Shown piece by piece: positions 6,967-14,614 of a DNA stretch of 21,570 nucleotides. The translations under genes were made by a program, and so were the position numbers. Each line of letters begins with the position of its first letter. Position 1 is the first letter of the stretch. Under the pieces are notes generated by a model. The model was not told the DNA's origin. It saw only the letters and a list, made by a program, of their open reading frames with translations, and made no database searches. The DNA is from an uncultured Candidatus Saccharibacteria bacterium (GTDB taxonomy: Bacteria; Patescibacteriota; Saccharimonadia; Saccharimonadales; Saccharimonadaceae). The stretch spans positions 1-21,570 of the forward strand of contig CALHZJ010000004.1 of assembly GCA_938041005.1 (NCBI GenBank), in the 5' to 3' direction.

Positions 6967-6972
6967 ATTATA
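6967..6972 (-). promoter_or_regulatory. -10 element of aspS
   Basis: A perfect TATAAT ends 7 nt before the aspS ATG, inside the 38-bp gap to the upstream CNNM/CBS gene. No convincing -35 is visible at 16-18 bp. Predicted start of transcription is at or within 2 nt of the ATG. Confidence 0.6.
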
Positions 6973-6997
6973 GCATAATCTAGGCAAATTCCCAGAA

Positions 6998-8020
6998 TTA
7001 AACGTCACGGCGAGTTTTTGTGGGCAAATTATTTTTCTGCGGATTAGCCGTGGCAGCCTTACGAATATCTCCATAAACATCATATTCGTCAATAATTTTC
7101 TGACCTAATAGCGCTTCAATTACGTCTTCCAAACTCAGCAGACCAACCGTTTCTCGAAACTCATTTACAACAATAAACAATTGATGTTGCGTTTTCAAAA
7201 ATGCAGCCAAGGCATGCTGTAGAGTTTGATTTTCGCGAATATAATAGACGTCTTTGCTCATAACAGTTTCCGCACGATGAGATTTTGCTTTGCGATCAAT
7301 CGTCAACAAATCTTGAATTCTCAACATGCCAACAACATGGTCAATGTCGCCGTCAATGACAGGAAATCTGCTATACCCTTTTTTATGAAGATCATCAAGC
7401 ACTAACGGCCCAAGAAGTTCGTTCATAGGTACCGATTCAATCATGCTTCGCGGCGTCATAATTTCCTCAACCTTCATATCGTTGAACTTCAGTCCGTTAG
7501 TAATAAGCTTTTTCTCAGAAGGTGAAATCGCTCCGCTGGATTGAGCAACCATTTCCAGCAATTCTTCTTTCGACTCAACCACCCGACTATCACCAACCAC
7601 TGGCGACACCGAACGGATTAACGACAAAATTACTTGATGTCGTTCAATTGTCGTTAAAATTAGCAGTTCGTATTTCTCGTAAAGCTGCTGTGAATATTTC
7701 TGCCACAAACCAATTCGCGCAACGGCTCCAATTTCTAGGGCTATTATAATTGACAAAATGAGCCCAGCCGCCCAATTGAACAAATAAACGCTAATAACAC
7801 TTAAAATTACCAAACATAAAGAAGCCACGGCGCGCTGCAGTGAAATAATATCTCGTAAAAATTCTCTTTGTCGCAAAAGAATTTTAGCCTTTTCATCGCC
7901 TAGTCCACTTCTCCGCCGCAGCTCAAATTGGCTGTGCGAAGACGTTTTCGGCTGAACTCCCAGCACTATCAACAAAACCGCCAAAGTAACCAAATATCCA
8001 AAAATTAGCACAATCGTCAT
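6998..8020 (-). CDS. CNNM/HlyC-type CBS-pair membrane protein lacking the CorC_HlyC domain
   Basis: 340 residues from the ATG at 8020. The N-terminal part has one helix at about 2-20, a charged loop, then two helices at about 62-100, shorter than the usual DUF21/CNNM core. A CBS pair follows: the first begins at VEEIMTPRSMIESVP, the second covers VMSKDVYYIRENQTL to ETVGLLSLEDVIEALLG. The normal C-terminal CorC_HlyC domain is missing; after the second CBS only a polar tail remains. Relatives act in Mg2+/Co2+ export or sensing, and two corA genes lie nearby. The frame also has an ATG at 8038. I prefer 8020 because a TACAAT hexamer ends 6 nt before it, as at other leaderless genes in this window. 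Confidence 0.78.
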   Translation of the reverse strand: MTIVLIFGYLVTLAVLLIVLGVQPKTSSHSQFELRRRSGLGDEKAKILLRQREFLRDIISLQRAVASLCLVILSVISVYLFNWAAGLILSIIIALEIGAVARIGLWQKYSQQLYEKYELLILTTIERHQVILSLIRSVSPVVGDSRVVESKEELLEMVAQSSGAISPSEKKLITNGLKFNDMKVEEIMTPRSMIESVPMNELLGPLVLDDLHKKGYSRFPVIDGDIDHVVGMLRIQDLLTIDRKAKSHRAETVMSKDVYYIRENQTLQHALAAFLKTQHQLFIVVNEFRETVGLLSLEDVIEALLGQKIIDEYDVYGDIRKAATANPQKNNLPTKTRRDV

Positions 8021-8026
8021 AGTTTT

Positions 8027-8032
8027 ATTGTA
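8027..8032 (-). promoter_or_regulatory. -10 element of the CNNM/CBS gene
   Basis: TACAAT ends 6 nt before the ATG at 8020. It would lie inside the coding region if the alternative ATG at 8038 were used. It lies 14 bp from the divergent dsbA -10. Confidence 0.4.
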
Positions 8033-8042
8033 CCGCATTCCG

Positions 8043-8069
8043 TGCTATACTTACTAGAGTAAATGGAGG
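8043..8069 (+). promoter_or_regulatory. extended -10 promoter and Shine-Dalgarno of the dsbA-like gene
   Basis: TGcTATACT (8043-8051) is an extended -10 element. Transcription should start near 8057, leaving a leader of about 17 nt that contains GGAGG at 8065-8069, 4 nt before the ATG. This contrasts with the divergent, probably leaderless CNNM gene. Confidence 0.55.
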
Positions 8070-8073
8070 TAAA

Positions 8074-8766
8074 ATGAATAAGAAAAGCTGGATAATTTTC
8101 GCAATTATTGTAGTGGCAATTGTTGGCGGAATGGTTTATATTTCGACACAAAATCGACTAAACATTGGCGACATCAACAACGATCAGCTGAACACGGCTA
8201 TCAGCGCAGAATCAAGAAATGGCAATATTGCGGATCATGAAATTGGTAGCAAAGACGCCAAAGTAACAATTATCGAATACGCCGACTATCAATGCCCTGG
8301 CTGTGGCACCGCTGCACCAAAAGCCGAAGCGCTAGCTAAAAAATATAAAGATCACGTTCGATTAATTTTCCGTAATTTCCCAATTGCCAGCTCACACCCT
8401 AACGCACGAGCTGCCGCTGCCGTAGCTGAAGCTGCTGGCCTGCAGGGTAAATTCTGGGAAATGAATGAGCTTCTATATGCAAATCAGGACGCTTGGAAAA
8501 ACGCCAACACTACAGAACGCGACAACATTTTCAAATCTTATGCTGAACAATTGAAGCTTAATATCGATCAATATAAAACCGATATTGCCAGCAACAAGGT
8601 TAAAAATAAAATCGACTTCGATATGGCTCTCGGTCGCAAACACGGCGTTGCCGCAACACCAACTTTCTACATAAATGGAAAGAATACCGAGATGGACAGC
8701 TCTGGCTCAATTGAATCATCAGTTAAGGAAGCCTTGAAAAAAGCTGGCGTTGAAGTAAAAGATTAA
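8074..8766 (+). CDS. DsbA-like thiol-disulfide oxidoreductase, membrane-anchored
   Basis: 230 residues. An uncleaved signal anchor (about 5-24) is followed by a linker and a thioredoxin_4/DsbA domain from about residue 55. The active site is C74-P-G-C77 in YADYQCPGCG, and the cis-proline loop is VAATP with P196. The helical insertion contains the family pattern FRNFPIASSHPNARAAAAVAEAAG. It should oxidise or isomerise cysteines of exported proteins outside the membrane. Two secreted products in this window carry exactly two cysteines each. A strong bidirectional terminator follows 19 bp after the stop. Confidence 0.9.
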   Translation: MNKKSWIIFAIIVVAIVGGMVYISTQNRLNIGDINNDQLNTAISAESRNGNIADHEIGSKDAKVTIIEYADYQCPGCGTAAPKAEALAKKYKDHVRLIFRNFPIASSHPNARAAAAVAEAAGLQGKFWEMNELLYANQDAWKNANTTERDNIFKSYAEQLKLNIDQYKTDIASNKVKNKIDFDMALGRKHGVAATPTFYINGKNTEMDSSGSIESSVKEALKKAGVEVKD

Positions 8767-8785
8767 CGCATTTTCACACAAACCA

Positions 8786-8817
8786 AAATCCCGCTCCGGT
8801 GCCTTGGAGCGGGATTT
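8786..8817. terminator. bidirectional intrinsic terminator
   Basis: A 12-bp perfect stem (AAATCCCGCTCC with GGAGCGGGATTT) and an 8-nt loop. On the plus strand it is followed by GTTTATAG, ending the dsbA-like transcript. On the minus strand it is followed by TTGGTTTG and would end transcripts coming from the 9047 region. Confidence 0.85.
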
Positions 8818-8862
8818 GTTTATAGTCGTCCCTATTCTATCATTGGATCGACTGCACTCTTT

Positions 8863-8955
8863 TTATTGTGCTATGTATGTTTGCCATTCGGCAGGCACCA
8901 CATCCACCGCGATCTTTTTGCGCCTTGATGGCACAAATTTGATTGCTATTGGCAT
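8863..8955 (-). CDS. candidate 30-residue basic micro-protein in an otherwise gene-free 300-bp stretch
   Basis: The ORF starts MPIAIKFVPSRRKKIAV and ends PAEWQTYIAQ. I recognise no family. Support is contextual: a sigma70-type promoter lies upstream (TTGACG at 9077-9082, 17-bp spacing, extended -10 TGgTAACAT with its hexamer at 9054-9059), an AAGGAG (8966-8971) lies 10 nt before the ATG, and the bidirectional terminator lies 45 bp after the stop. The leader of about 90 nt is long for this genome and has a small hairpin (TGCAC/GTGCA) that puts the AAGGAG in its loop. The transcript could instead be a non-coding RNA. A 74-codon ORF on the plus strand in this stretch begins inside the terminator and looks spurious. 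Confidence 0.38.
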   Translation of the reverse strand: MPIAIKFVPSRRKKIAVDVVPAEWQTYIAQ

Positions 8956-9053
8956 GTGTTTTGCACTCCTTATTATTATGTGCAGCCCCACGCGCTTCGA
9001 CCTTTATCACTTAATATCAGCAATTTAATGCTTCGGCGCGAGACATGCTAACA

Positions 9054-9082
9054 ATGTTACCAAACGTTTATTGGTACGTCAA
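9054..9082 (-). promoter_or_regulatory. promoter of a small transcript between dsbA and corA
   Basis: TTGACG (9077-9082), 17 bp, TAACAT (9054-9059) preceded by TG one base upstream, giving an extended -10. Predicted start is near 9047. This is one of the best -35/-10 pairs in the window although no large gene follows it. Confidence 0.5.
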
Positions 9083-9117
9083 GCAAAAACATTTTGAAAA
9101 TGCTTATTATATCTATA

Positions 9118-10038
9118 TTAGAATAAGCGGAGTCGCTTAGCAACAAACATAACAAGTAAAATCAACAACACCGTAAAACTGGTGATAACCGGGTACGCCC
9201 AAGGTTCGCCTTGAAATGGTAACGCGATATTCATTCCATACATTCCGTAAAAAACATTTGGAATAGCCAGGAGAATTGTTATGGCGGTCAATGCCTTCAT
9301 GCGTTGGTTTAGCGTATTATTAGCAACCGTCGAATAAGCGTTTTGGATACTGGAAATTGTGTGCGTGCTGGAACTTATCGCCACTAAAACTTGCCTGATA
9401 TGTAGATCGACGTCCTCCAAGGCTTCCAGATCTCTAGTCTTAAATAGATGACGGCGATTTTCCATCAGTTGTGTAATAACACGAGACATCCCTTCCAAAC
9501 TGCTTCGATATTCATTGAGCGTGTCTTCAATTGCGACAAATTTAATAAAATCCGAATTCTCAACTTCATGACGGCTTAGTCGCCGACGAGCATCGCTAAT
9601 TTGTTCCGTTAACAAGTGTACGCGCTGTTCATATTGAGAAATAATATACGCCAAATTCGCAGCAAAAACTCCCGCTGGACGTTCGGTTGTGCTAAATAAA
9701 TAATCACTAACCTCCAGAGGTGAAAATTTAACATGAGGCGATATTGTAATATAATGACCGCCGCTAATTGCAATCAAAAACGGCGCCGTTTTGCCAGAAT
9801 CAGTTTGACCAAACGGTATGCGCGTAAAAATATATTCAACACCATCAGAAAACTCTGCTCGAGGTAATTCGTGGATATCCAGTACGTCACGGACAATATT
9901 AGCAGACAGAGACAAAGCCTTTGAAACTCGAGTAGCATCAAGACTTCCGGTCAAATTAATCCAACCGTTTTTATGCATTCGTTGAGCTTGCGTCAACTTT
10001 TCAGTCAACGATCTGCGTTCAAAATAGCCCACCATCAT
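9118..10038 (-). CDS. corA: CorA-family Mg2+ transporter (paralogue 1)
   Basis: 306 residues. A soluble N-terminal alpha/beta domain and long helical region (to about 245) are followed by two C-terminal helices. The first helix ends in YGMYGMNI, which holds the GMN selectivity signature, followed by the short periplasmic loop ALPFQGEPW. CorA pentamers import Mg2+ and can carry Co2+ or Ni2+. The start is one of two tandem ATGs (10038 or 10035); a TATAAT ends 6 nt before the first and there is no Shine-Dalgarno. It lies 57 bp downstream of the second corA but has its own promoter, so the copies can be controlled separately. Confidence 0.9.
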   Translation of the reverse strand: MMVGYFERRSLTEKLTQAQRMHKNGWINLTGSLDATRVSKALSLSANIVRDVLDIHELPRAEFSDGVEYIFTRIPFGQTDSGKTAPFLIAISGGHYITISPHVKFSPLEVSDYLFSTTERPAGVFAANLAYIISQYEQRVHLLTEQISDARRRLSRHEVENSDFIKFVAIEDTLNEYRSSLEGMSRVITQLMENRRHLFKTRDLEALEDVDLHIRQVLVAISSSTHTISSIQNAYSTVANNTLNQRMKALTAITILLAIPNVFYGMYGMNIALPFQGEPWAYPVITSFTVLLILLVMFVAKRLRLF

Positions 10039-10044
10039 AAGAAA

Positions 10045-10073
10045 ATTATAATATACACAAGCGATATTAGCAA
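10045..10073 (-). promoter_or_regulatory. promoter of corA paralogue 1
   Basis: TATAAT at 10045-10050, TTGCTA -35 at 10068-10073, 17-bp spacing. The ATG begins 6 nt after the -10, which predicts a leaderless mRNA. Confidence 0.6.
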
Positions 10074-10095
10074 TCTGTCGAATTACAATTAAACT

Positions 10096-11010
10096 TTAGC
10101 GGCGGCGCAGGAAATAATAGCCCACAACGAATGCCAGCACTACGCTAATCGCGGTAATCGCCCAAAACATCAATGGATTATCGGCACCTGGAACCGGCAC
10201 GTTCATACCATACAAACCAGCGATCATCGTCGGAATAGTCAAAGCTACGGTAATTACGGTTAGCAGGCGGATCGTCTCGTTAAGGCGCGTATCCATCACT
10301 GCCCTATAGCTGTCGCGCACATTAGTAATCGTCCTCAACAAACTTTTACAACGCGCAATCACCTGCTCCAAATCAATCGAAATATCCTCAACGTCTTCCT
10401 TATCATCAGCTTTCAGTCGCAACTTCTGAGTCGCCAAAAGTCTCTCAATTGCCCAGTTCATCGGAATTAGCGCGTCAAGATAATCATTCAATTTGCGCTC
10501 ATACTCCGCCAGAGTGGCGATGTCATTAACTCTCAGCGTATGAATACTGTCCGTAGCCGCTCGCATTTGGCGATTAATCGTCGCCACACGCCGCTGATAT
10601 TGCATTGAAATCGCCTCAACCATCGCCACCAAAAGCTCAACTTGTCGATCCGTCCTAATTCGAGTCTTATCAATAAATGGCTGCCACAATCGCCCCAAAC
10701 TATCTCTAGACAACGTCACGATATGATCTTTATTAATGCAGAATAAAATCGGCGTGGTAAAATCGTTAAAATCGTCGTCAGTATCTGGCAATCGCGCAAT
10801 CAAATAAGTCCACTCATCATCAAACTCAATACGCGGCACCTCGTGTGGATCAAGCGCGTCACTTATCAAATCCTCATCCAAGCCCAGCGTTAGCAATTGC
10901 GAAACCTCTTCGTCGCTAGGTCTTTCGCAGCGCACCCACGAACCAGACTGCAAATTTTCTTGCGGGCTAATTATTGAATCACTATTTGTTGAACGAAGAT
11001 ATTGCAACAT
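10096..11010 (-). CDS. corA: CorA-family Mg2+ transporter (paralogue 2)
   Basis: 304 residues with the same layout as the neighbouring paralogue: a soluble cytoplasmic domain, a long stalk helix and two C-terminal helices with LYGMNVPVPGADNP between them, so the GMN motif is intact. The two proteins look clearly diverged rather than recently duplicated. One may be tuned to another divalent ion or flux direction; this is inference. A TATAAT ends 8 nt before the ATG and no Shine-Dalgarno is present. The arginine deiminase operon ends just upstream on the same strand, separated by a hairpin. Confidence 0.9.
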   Translation of the reverse strand: MLQYLRSTNSDSIISPQENLQSGSWVRCERPSDEEVSQLLTLGLDEDLISDALDPHEVPRIEFDDEWTYLIARLPDTDDDFNDFTTPILFCINKDHIVTLSRDSLGRLWQPFIDKTRIRTDRQVELLVAMVEAISMQYQRRVATINRQMRAATDSIHTLRVNDIATLAEYERKLNDYLDALIPMNWAIERLLATQKLRLKADDKEDVEDISIDLEQVIARCKSLLRTITNVRDSYRAVMDTRLNETIRLLTVITVALTIPTMIAGLYGMNVPVPGADNPLMFWAITAISVVLAFVVGYYFLRRR

Positions 11011-11018
11011 AATTTCAT

Positions 11019-11047
11019 ATTATAAAATAAAACATACATAAACACAA
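11019..11047 (-). promoter_or_regulatory. promoter of corA paralogue 2
   Basis: TATAAT at 11019-11024 with a weak TTGTGT -35 at 11042-11047 (17-bp spacing). The -35 touches the edge of the hairpin that follows arcC, so promoter and terminator are interleaved. Confidence 0.5.
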
Positions 11048-11079
11048 GAAGCTCCTGCGCCATTCACAGGAACTTCTTG
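11045..11079 (-). terminator. hairpin after arcC, probable terminator of the arc operon
   Basis: CAAGAAG/CTTCTTG (7 bp), one mismatch, then TCCTG/CAGGA (5 bp) around a 9-nt loop. It lies 7 bp after the arcC stop. On the minus strand the following bases (TGTTTATG) have few T residues, so termination may be incomplete and some read-through into corA is possible. Confidence 0.55.
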
Positions 11080-11086
11080 ATTTTTA

Positions 11087-12037
11087 TTACGATTTAACTA
11101 TCGTGCCTGCCGAGCCGCTAATAGCTTCAGCAGTTTTATCCAGCGAAGTAATAATCGCCGTACGCCCCGACTTCCCGCCCAGGAACGACAAGGCAGCCTG
11201 AGTTTTTGGCAACATCGAACCTGCCGCAAATTGCCCATCGTCAATATGCTTTTGAAGTTCTTCTATTGAAACTTCCCCAAGAGATTGCTCATCTGGTTTG
11301 CCAAAATTAATTTTAGCAGCATCAACCGAAGTCAAAATCAGCAAAGTGTCAGCATCCAAAAGATCTGCCAATTTTGCCGCACCGAAGTCCTTATCAATAA
11401 CCGCAGCGACGCCTTTTAATTGACCAGTTTCGTCTTGCAAAACAGGAATGCCGCCACCGCCAGTTGAAACGACCGTCACACCAGCATGAACCAACGCCTT
11501 AATCACATCAGCCTCGACAATTGTCTGAGGTTTTGGCGAAGGAACGACACGCCGCCAGCCACGACCAGCGTCTTCTTTTACTGTGTAGCCGCGTTCGCTA
11601 GCGACGGTTTTTGCCTCGTCTTCCGAATAGAACGGACCAATTGGCTTGGTTGGATTTTGGAATGCTGGATCGCTTAAGCTAACAATCGTTTGAGTTATAA
11701 CGCTAACAGCACGATTATTCATTTGATTAACCATAAAGGCGTCATGAAAAGCCTGCTGCAGCCAAAAGCCAATCAATCCCTGGCTCATGGCGCCAGAATC
11801 TTCCAGTGGCAAACTTGGCACATCCGACGTGTTAATCGCCTCTTCATGCAACACAATATTGCCAACCTGAGGACCATTGCCGTGAACAATTGCTACGTTA
11901 TGACCAGCCTGGATTAACGGTAAAAGTTGCCGAACCGTTTCATCGGCTACTCGCTGCTGTTGCTCAGACGCGGCTTCGCCCTGCCGTTGCAGGGCGTTAC
12001 CACCGAGCGCTACTACAATAGTACGCTTCTTATCCAT
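11087..12037 (-). CDS. arcC: carbamate kinase
   Basis: 316 residues, normal for ArcC. The amino-acid-kinase fold starts with VVALGGNALQ, then VAIVHGNGPQVGN, the LPLEDSGAMSQGLIGFWLQQA block, GGGGIPV, and DTLLILTSVDAAKINFGKP near the nucleotide site. It transfers phosphate from carbamoyl phosphate to ADP, the ATP-yielding step of the arginine deiminase pathway. The ATG is 3 bp after the arcD stop; a GGAG lies 11 nt upstream inside arcD. It is the last gene of the operon. Confidence 0.96.
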   Translation of the reverse strand: MDKKRTIVVALGGNALQRQGEAASEQQQRVADETVRQLLPLIQAGHNVAIVHGNGPQVGNIVLHEEAINTSDVPSLPLEDSGAMSQGLIGFWLQQAFHDAFMVNQMNNRAVSVITQTIVSLSDPAFQNPTKPIGPFYSEDEAKTVASERGYTVKEDAGRGWRRVVPSPKPQTIVEADVIKALVHAGVTVVSTGGGGIPVLQDETGQLKGVAAVIDKDFGAAKLADLLDADTLLILTSVDAAKINFGKPDEQSLGEVSIEELQKHIDDGQFAAGSMLPKTQAALSFLGGKSGRTAIITSLDKTAEAISGSAGTIVKS

Positions 12038-12040
12038 AGG

Positions 12041-13585
12041 CTACAGTGCTCCGAAAATTGCAATAACTGTAATGCTGATAATAGCAAATATCGCCATAAT
12101 TGGAGCTGAGCGTTTTAGCCAGTCGCGATATGAAACACCAGCCAAAGCCAATCCACCCATCAATGACGCGATAGTTGGAGCCATCATGTTGATCAAGCCA
12201 GACGCTGTCGCAAATGCGGCGACCATAACTTCTTTGCTTGAGCCAACCAAGTCGGCAATTGGCGCAATAACCGGCATAGTTGCTGCCGCCAAACCTGATG
12301 ACGACGGAATGATAAATGACATTGGCAAGTAGAATAGATACGCCAACACACCAACAACACCGCCACCAGCATCTTTCAGGAGAGATTCACCCCAGCTGAT
12401 GATCGTGTCCTGGATTTCGCCGTTAGTCATCACTACAGAAACACCTGTTGCCACTGCAATGATCAAAGCAACTGGCAAGATGTCTTTCACACCGTCGATA
12501 AATGTATCAACTGGGAAAACACCCTCTTTCTTAAATTCTTTGTAGTAAATTGCGGTTATGACAATTGTTGAAATTAGAAATAGCGCAGTGATTTCATTGA
12601 AATACCAATCACCAAATGCCGCACTATGGACTACGCCAAGTACCGCGCCAATGACTGGCAAACCTGCAGCCCATTCAAACATATCAGCGAAGAATGTGAT
12701 ATTCCAACTTCCCCATGGAATCAAGGAAAGAATCATTAGCACAAACGTAATAGCAAACACGGACATAACGACTTTTCGTGGACCAGTGAATTTTGGTACG
12801 CTTGTCATGTCAAGAGCAGCCGTAGCTGGCTTGTAGCGAACATCTTCTTTGTACTTGCCCGCCTTCACTTTTGCAGCGTAACGCATAGTAAAGACAATCG
12901 CAGCAATCAAACAAAGCACTAAGATGATAGACATTATTGGAATAACACTACCCAATTTCACGCCTGCAGTCTTTGCGGCAACGCCAGTAGAGAATGGGTT
13001 GATCGTTGAACCGAGCACACCAGTACCAGCACCCAGTACAATCACCATCACGCCAGTCATGGCGTTATATCCAGCAGCTATCATCATCGGTATAACAAGC
13101 GCATAGAACGCCACAGTTTCTTCTTGCATACCGTAAGTTGTACCACCGATAGCGAATAAAATCATCAGAATCGGGATGAGCCATTTTTCCTTGCCCTTCA
13201 TCTTTCGGAGCAGTGCGCCAAGAGAAGCGTCAAGCGCACCAGTTTTCATGGTGACGCCTAAGAATCCACCAAGCACCATCACGAAGACGATGACATCAAG
13301 CTTGTCTGACATACCTTTAATAGGTGCAGTGAAGACGTCCCACAAACCTTGCTGGTCGTGTTTTTTGACCTCTTCCTTTTTACCGTCTTTTTCTTCCGTG
13401 ACGGTTCGATCTTTGTCGACTACGTGATACGAATTAGCTATACGATCGCCATCTTCGTTTGTCTTATATAGTCCAGAAGGAACAACCCACGTCAATGCCG
13501 CCATAACGATGATCACGACAAACAAAATAGTAAACGCCGACGGTGATCGAAGCTTCTGCTTTGCTTTTTTAATTTTTTCTACCAT
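12041..13585 (-). CDS. arcD: ArcD-type (YfcC family) arginine/ornithine antiporter
   Basis: 514 residues, a multi-helix membrane protein of about 12 helices. The N-terminus (SAFTILFVVIIVMAALTWVVPSGLY) and the inner blocks FAIGGTTYGMQEETVAFYALV and LGSTINPFSTGVAA are those of the YfcC/DcuC-like superfamily, also called ArcD2, rather than the APC-type ArcD of Pseudomonas. A hydrophilic loop at about 45-75 (KDRTVTEEKDGKKEEVKKH) is unusually charged. Position between arcB and arcC supports exchange of external arginine for ornithine. Two purine-rich motifs, GAGGAGG and AAGGAGG, precede the ATG, the second 10 nt away. The exact substrate is inferred from context. Confidence 0.87.
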   Translation of the reverse strand: MVEKIKKAKQKLRSPSAFTILFVVIIVMAALTWVVPSGLYKTNEDGDRIANSYHVVDKDRTVTEEKDGKKEEVKKHDQQGLWDVFTAPIKGMSDKLDVIVFVMVLGGFLGVTMKTGALDASLGALLRKMKGKEKWLIPILMILFAIGGTTYGMQEETVAFYALVIPMMIAAGYNAMTGVMVIVLGAGTGVLGSTINPFSTGVAAKTAGVKLGSVIPIMSIILVLCLIAAIVFTMRYAAKVKAGKYKEDVRYKPATAALDMTSVPKFTGPRKVVMSVFAITFVLMILSLIPWGSWNITFFADMFEWAAGLPVIGAVLGVVHSAAFGDWYFNEITALFLISTIVITAIYYKEFKKEGVFPVDTFIDGVKDILPVALIIAVATGVSVVMTNGEIQDTIISWGESLLKDAGGGVVGVLAYLFYLPMSFIIPSSSGLAAATMPVIAPIADLVGSSKEVMVAAFATASGLINMMAPTIASLMGGLALAGVSYRDWLKRSAPIMAIFAIISITVIAIFGAL

Positions 13586-13624
13586 TGCCTCGGAGCCTCC
13601 TTAACCTCCTCATTACGACAACAA

Positions 13625-14614
13625 CTACAATGTCAAAGCCATCACAGCCTTGATTGTATGCATACGATTTTCCGCTTGATCAAAAACTATCGAATGTGGC
13701 GAGCGGAACACCTCATCCGTCACTTCCATTGAATCTAAACCGAAATCTTCCTGAATCTTCTTTCCAGTAATCGTCAATGCGTCATGGAATGCTGGCAAAC
13801 AGTGCATAAACTTGACCTCAGGATTTCCTGTTAGGTTAATCATCTGGCGATTAACTTGGAAATGCCGCAATTGGTTAATGCGTTCAGCAAACTTGTCTTC
13901 TTCACCCATTGAAACCCAAACGTCTGTGTAAATTACATCAGCACCGCGCAAAGCTTCTTCGAAGTTGTCAGTGATGGTAATGCGTGCGTGGCTTGACCTG
14001 GCAAAATGATTTGCCTTATCAACTAAAGCTTGCTCTGGATGTAATTCACGAGGCGCCAAAATGCGAAAATCAAGTCCCATAATAGCTGAGCCGATCATCA
14101 ACGAGTTCGCCATATTGTTGCGACCATCGCCAACGAACACCAGCTTAGTCCCCTTCAATTTTCCAACATGCTCTTCAATTGTCATGAAGTCAGCCAAAAT
14201 CTGTGTTGGATGAAACTTATCGGTCAATCCATTCCACACTGGAACGCCAGCGTGACGTGCCAATTCCTCAACAGTCGCGTGATCAAAGCCACGGAACTCA
14301 ATCCCGTCAAACATTCGGCCCAAAACCTTGGCAGTATCTTCAACCGTCTCTTTCTTACCCAATTGAATATCATCTTTACCGAGGTATTCTGGCGCAATTC
14401 CAAGGTCATTAGCAGCTACCGTAAATGCGCAGCGTGTTCGTGTTGAAGTCTTTTCGAACAACAAAGCCACATTTTTACCCTCATGAATTCGGTGCGGAAT
14501 GCCGGCATATTTCAATCGACGATATTCACGAGCCGTGTCCAATAGCAAGCGAATCTCTTCAGCGGTATAATCGCCTAAAGTCAGTAGTGATCGTCCTTTC
14601 AAACTCTGAGCCAT
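13625..14614 (-). CDS. arcB: ornithine carbamoyltransferase, catabolic
   Basis: 329 residues. The carbamoyl-phosphate site STRTR is at 57-61, HPTQ at 135-138, and the ornithine/catalytic HCLP at 271-274. In this context it runs in the catabolic direction, turning citrulline and phosphate into ornithine and carbamoyl phosphate for ArcC. Its ATG overlaps the arcA stop in a TAATG junction, so translation is probably coupled. No arginine biosynthesis gene is in the window. Confidence 0.96.
   Translation of the reverse strand: MAQSLKGRSLLTLGDYTAEEIRLLLDTAREYRRLKYAGIPHRIHEGKNVALLFEKTSTRTRCAFTVAANDLGIAPEYLGKDDIQLGKKETVEDTAKVLGRMFDGIEFRGFDHATVEELARHAGVPVWNGLTDKFHPTQILADFMTIEEHVGKLKGTKLVFVGDGRNNMANSLMIGSAIMGLDFRILAPRELHPEQALVDKANHFARSSHARITITDNFEEALRGADVIYTDVWVSMGEEDKFAERINQLRHFQVNRQMINLTGNPEVKFMHCLPAFHDALTITGKKIQEDFGLDSMEVTDEVFRSPHSIVFDQAENRMHTIKAVMALTL

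Noticed and set aside
8804..9028. 74-codon plus-strand ORF after dsbA
   Set aside because: It starts inside the terminator loop, has no Shine-Dalgarno or -10, and has an unconvincing composition. The minus strand of the same stretch has a better promoter, Shine-Dalgarno and terminator.
9081..9105. AT-rich hairpin after corA paralogue 1 (AAGCA/TGCTT, ATTTT/AAAAT)
   Set aside because: The stem is weak and interrupted and it overlaps the -35 of the next unit; I do not call it a terminator.
12072..13427. Series of plus-strand open frames across arcD
   Set aside because: They are antisense to a well-recognised membrane transporter and are low-complexity Ala/Ile/Thr translations expected opposite such a gene.
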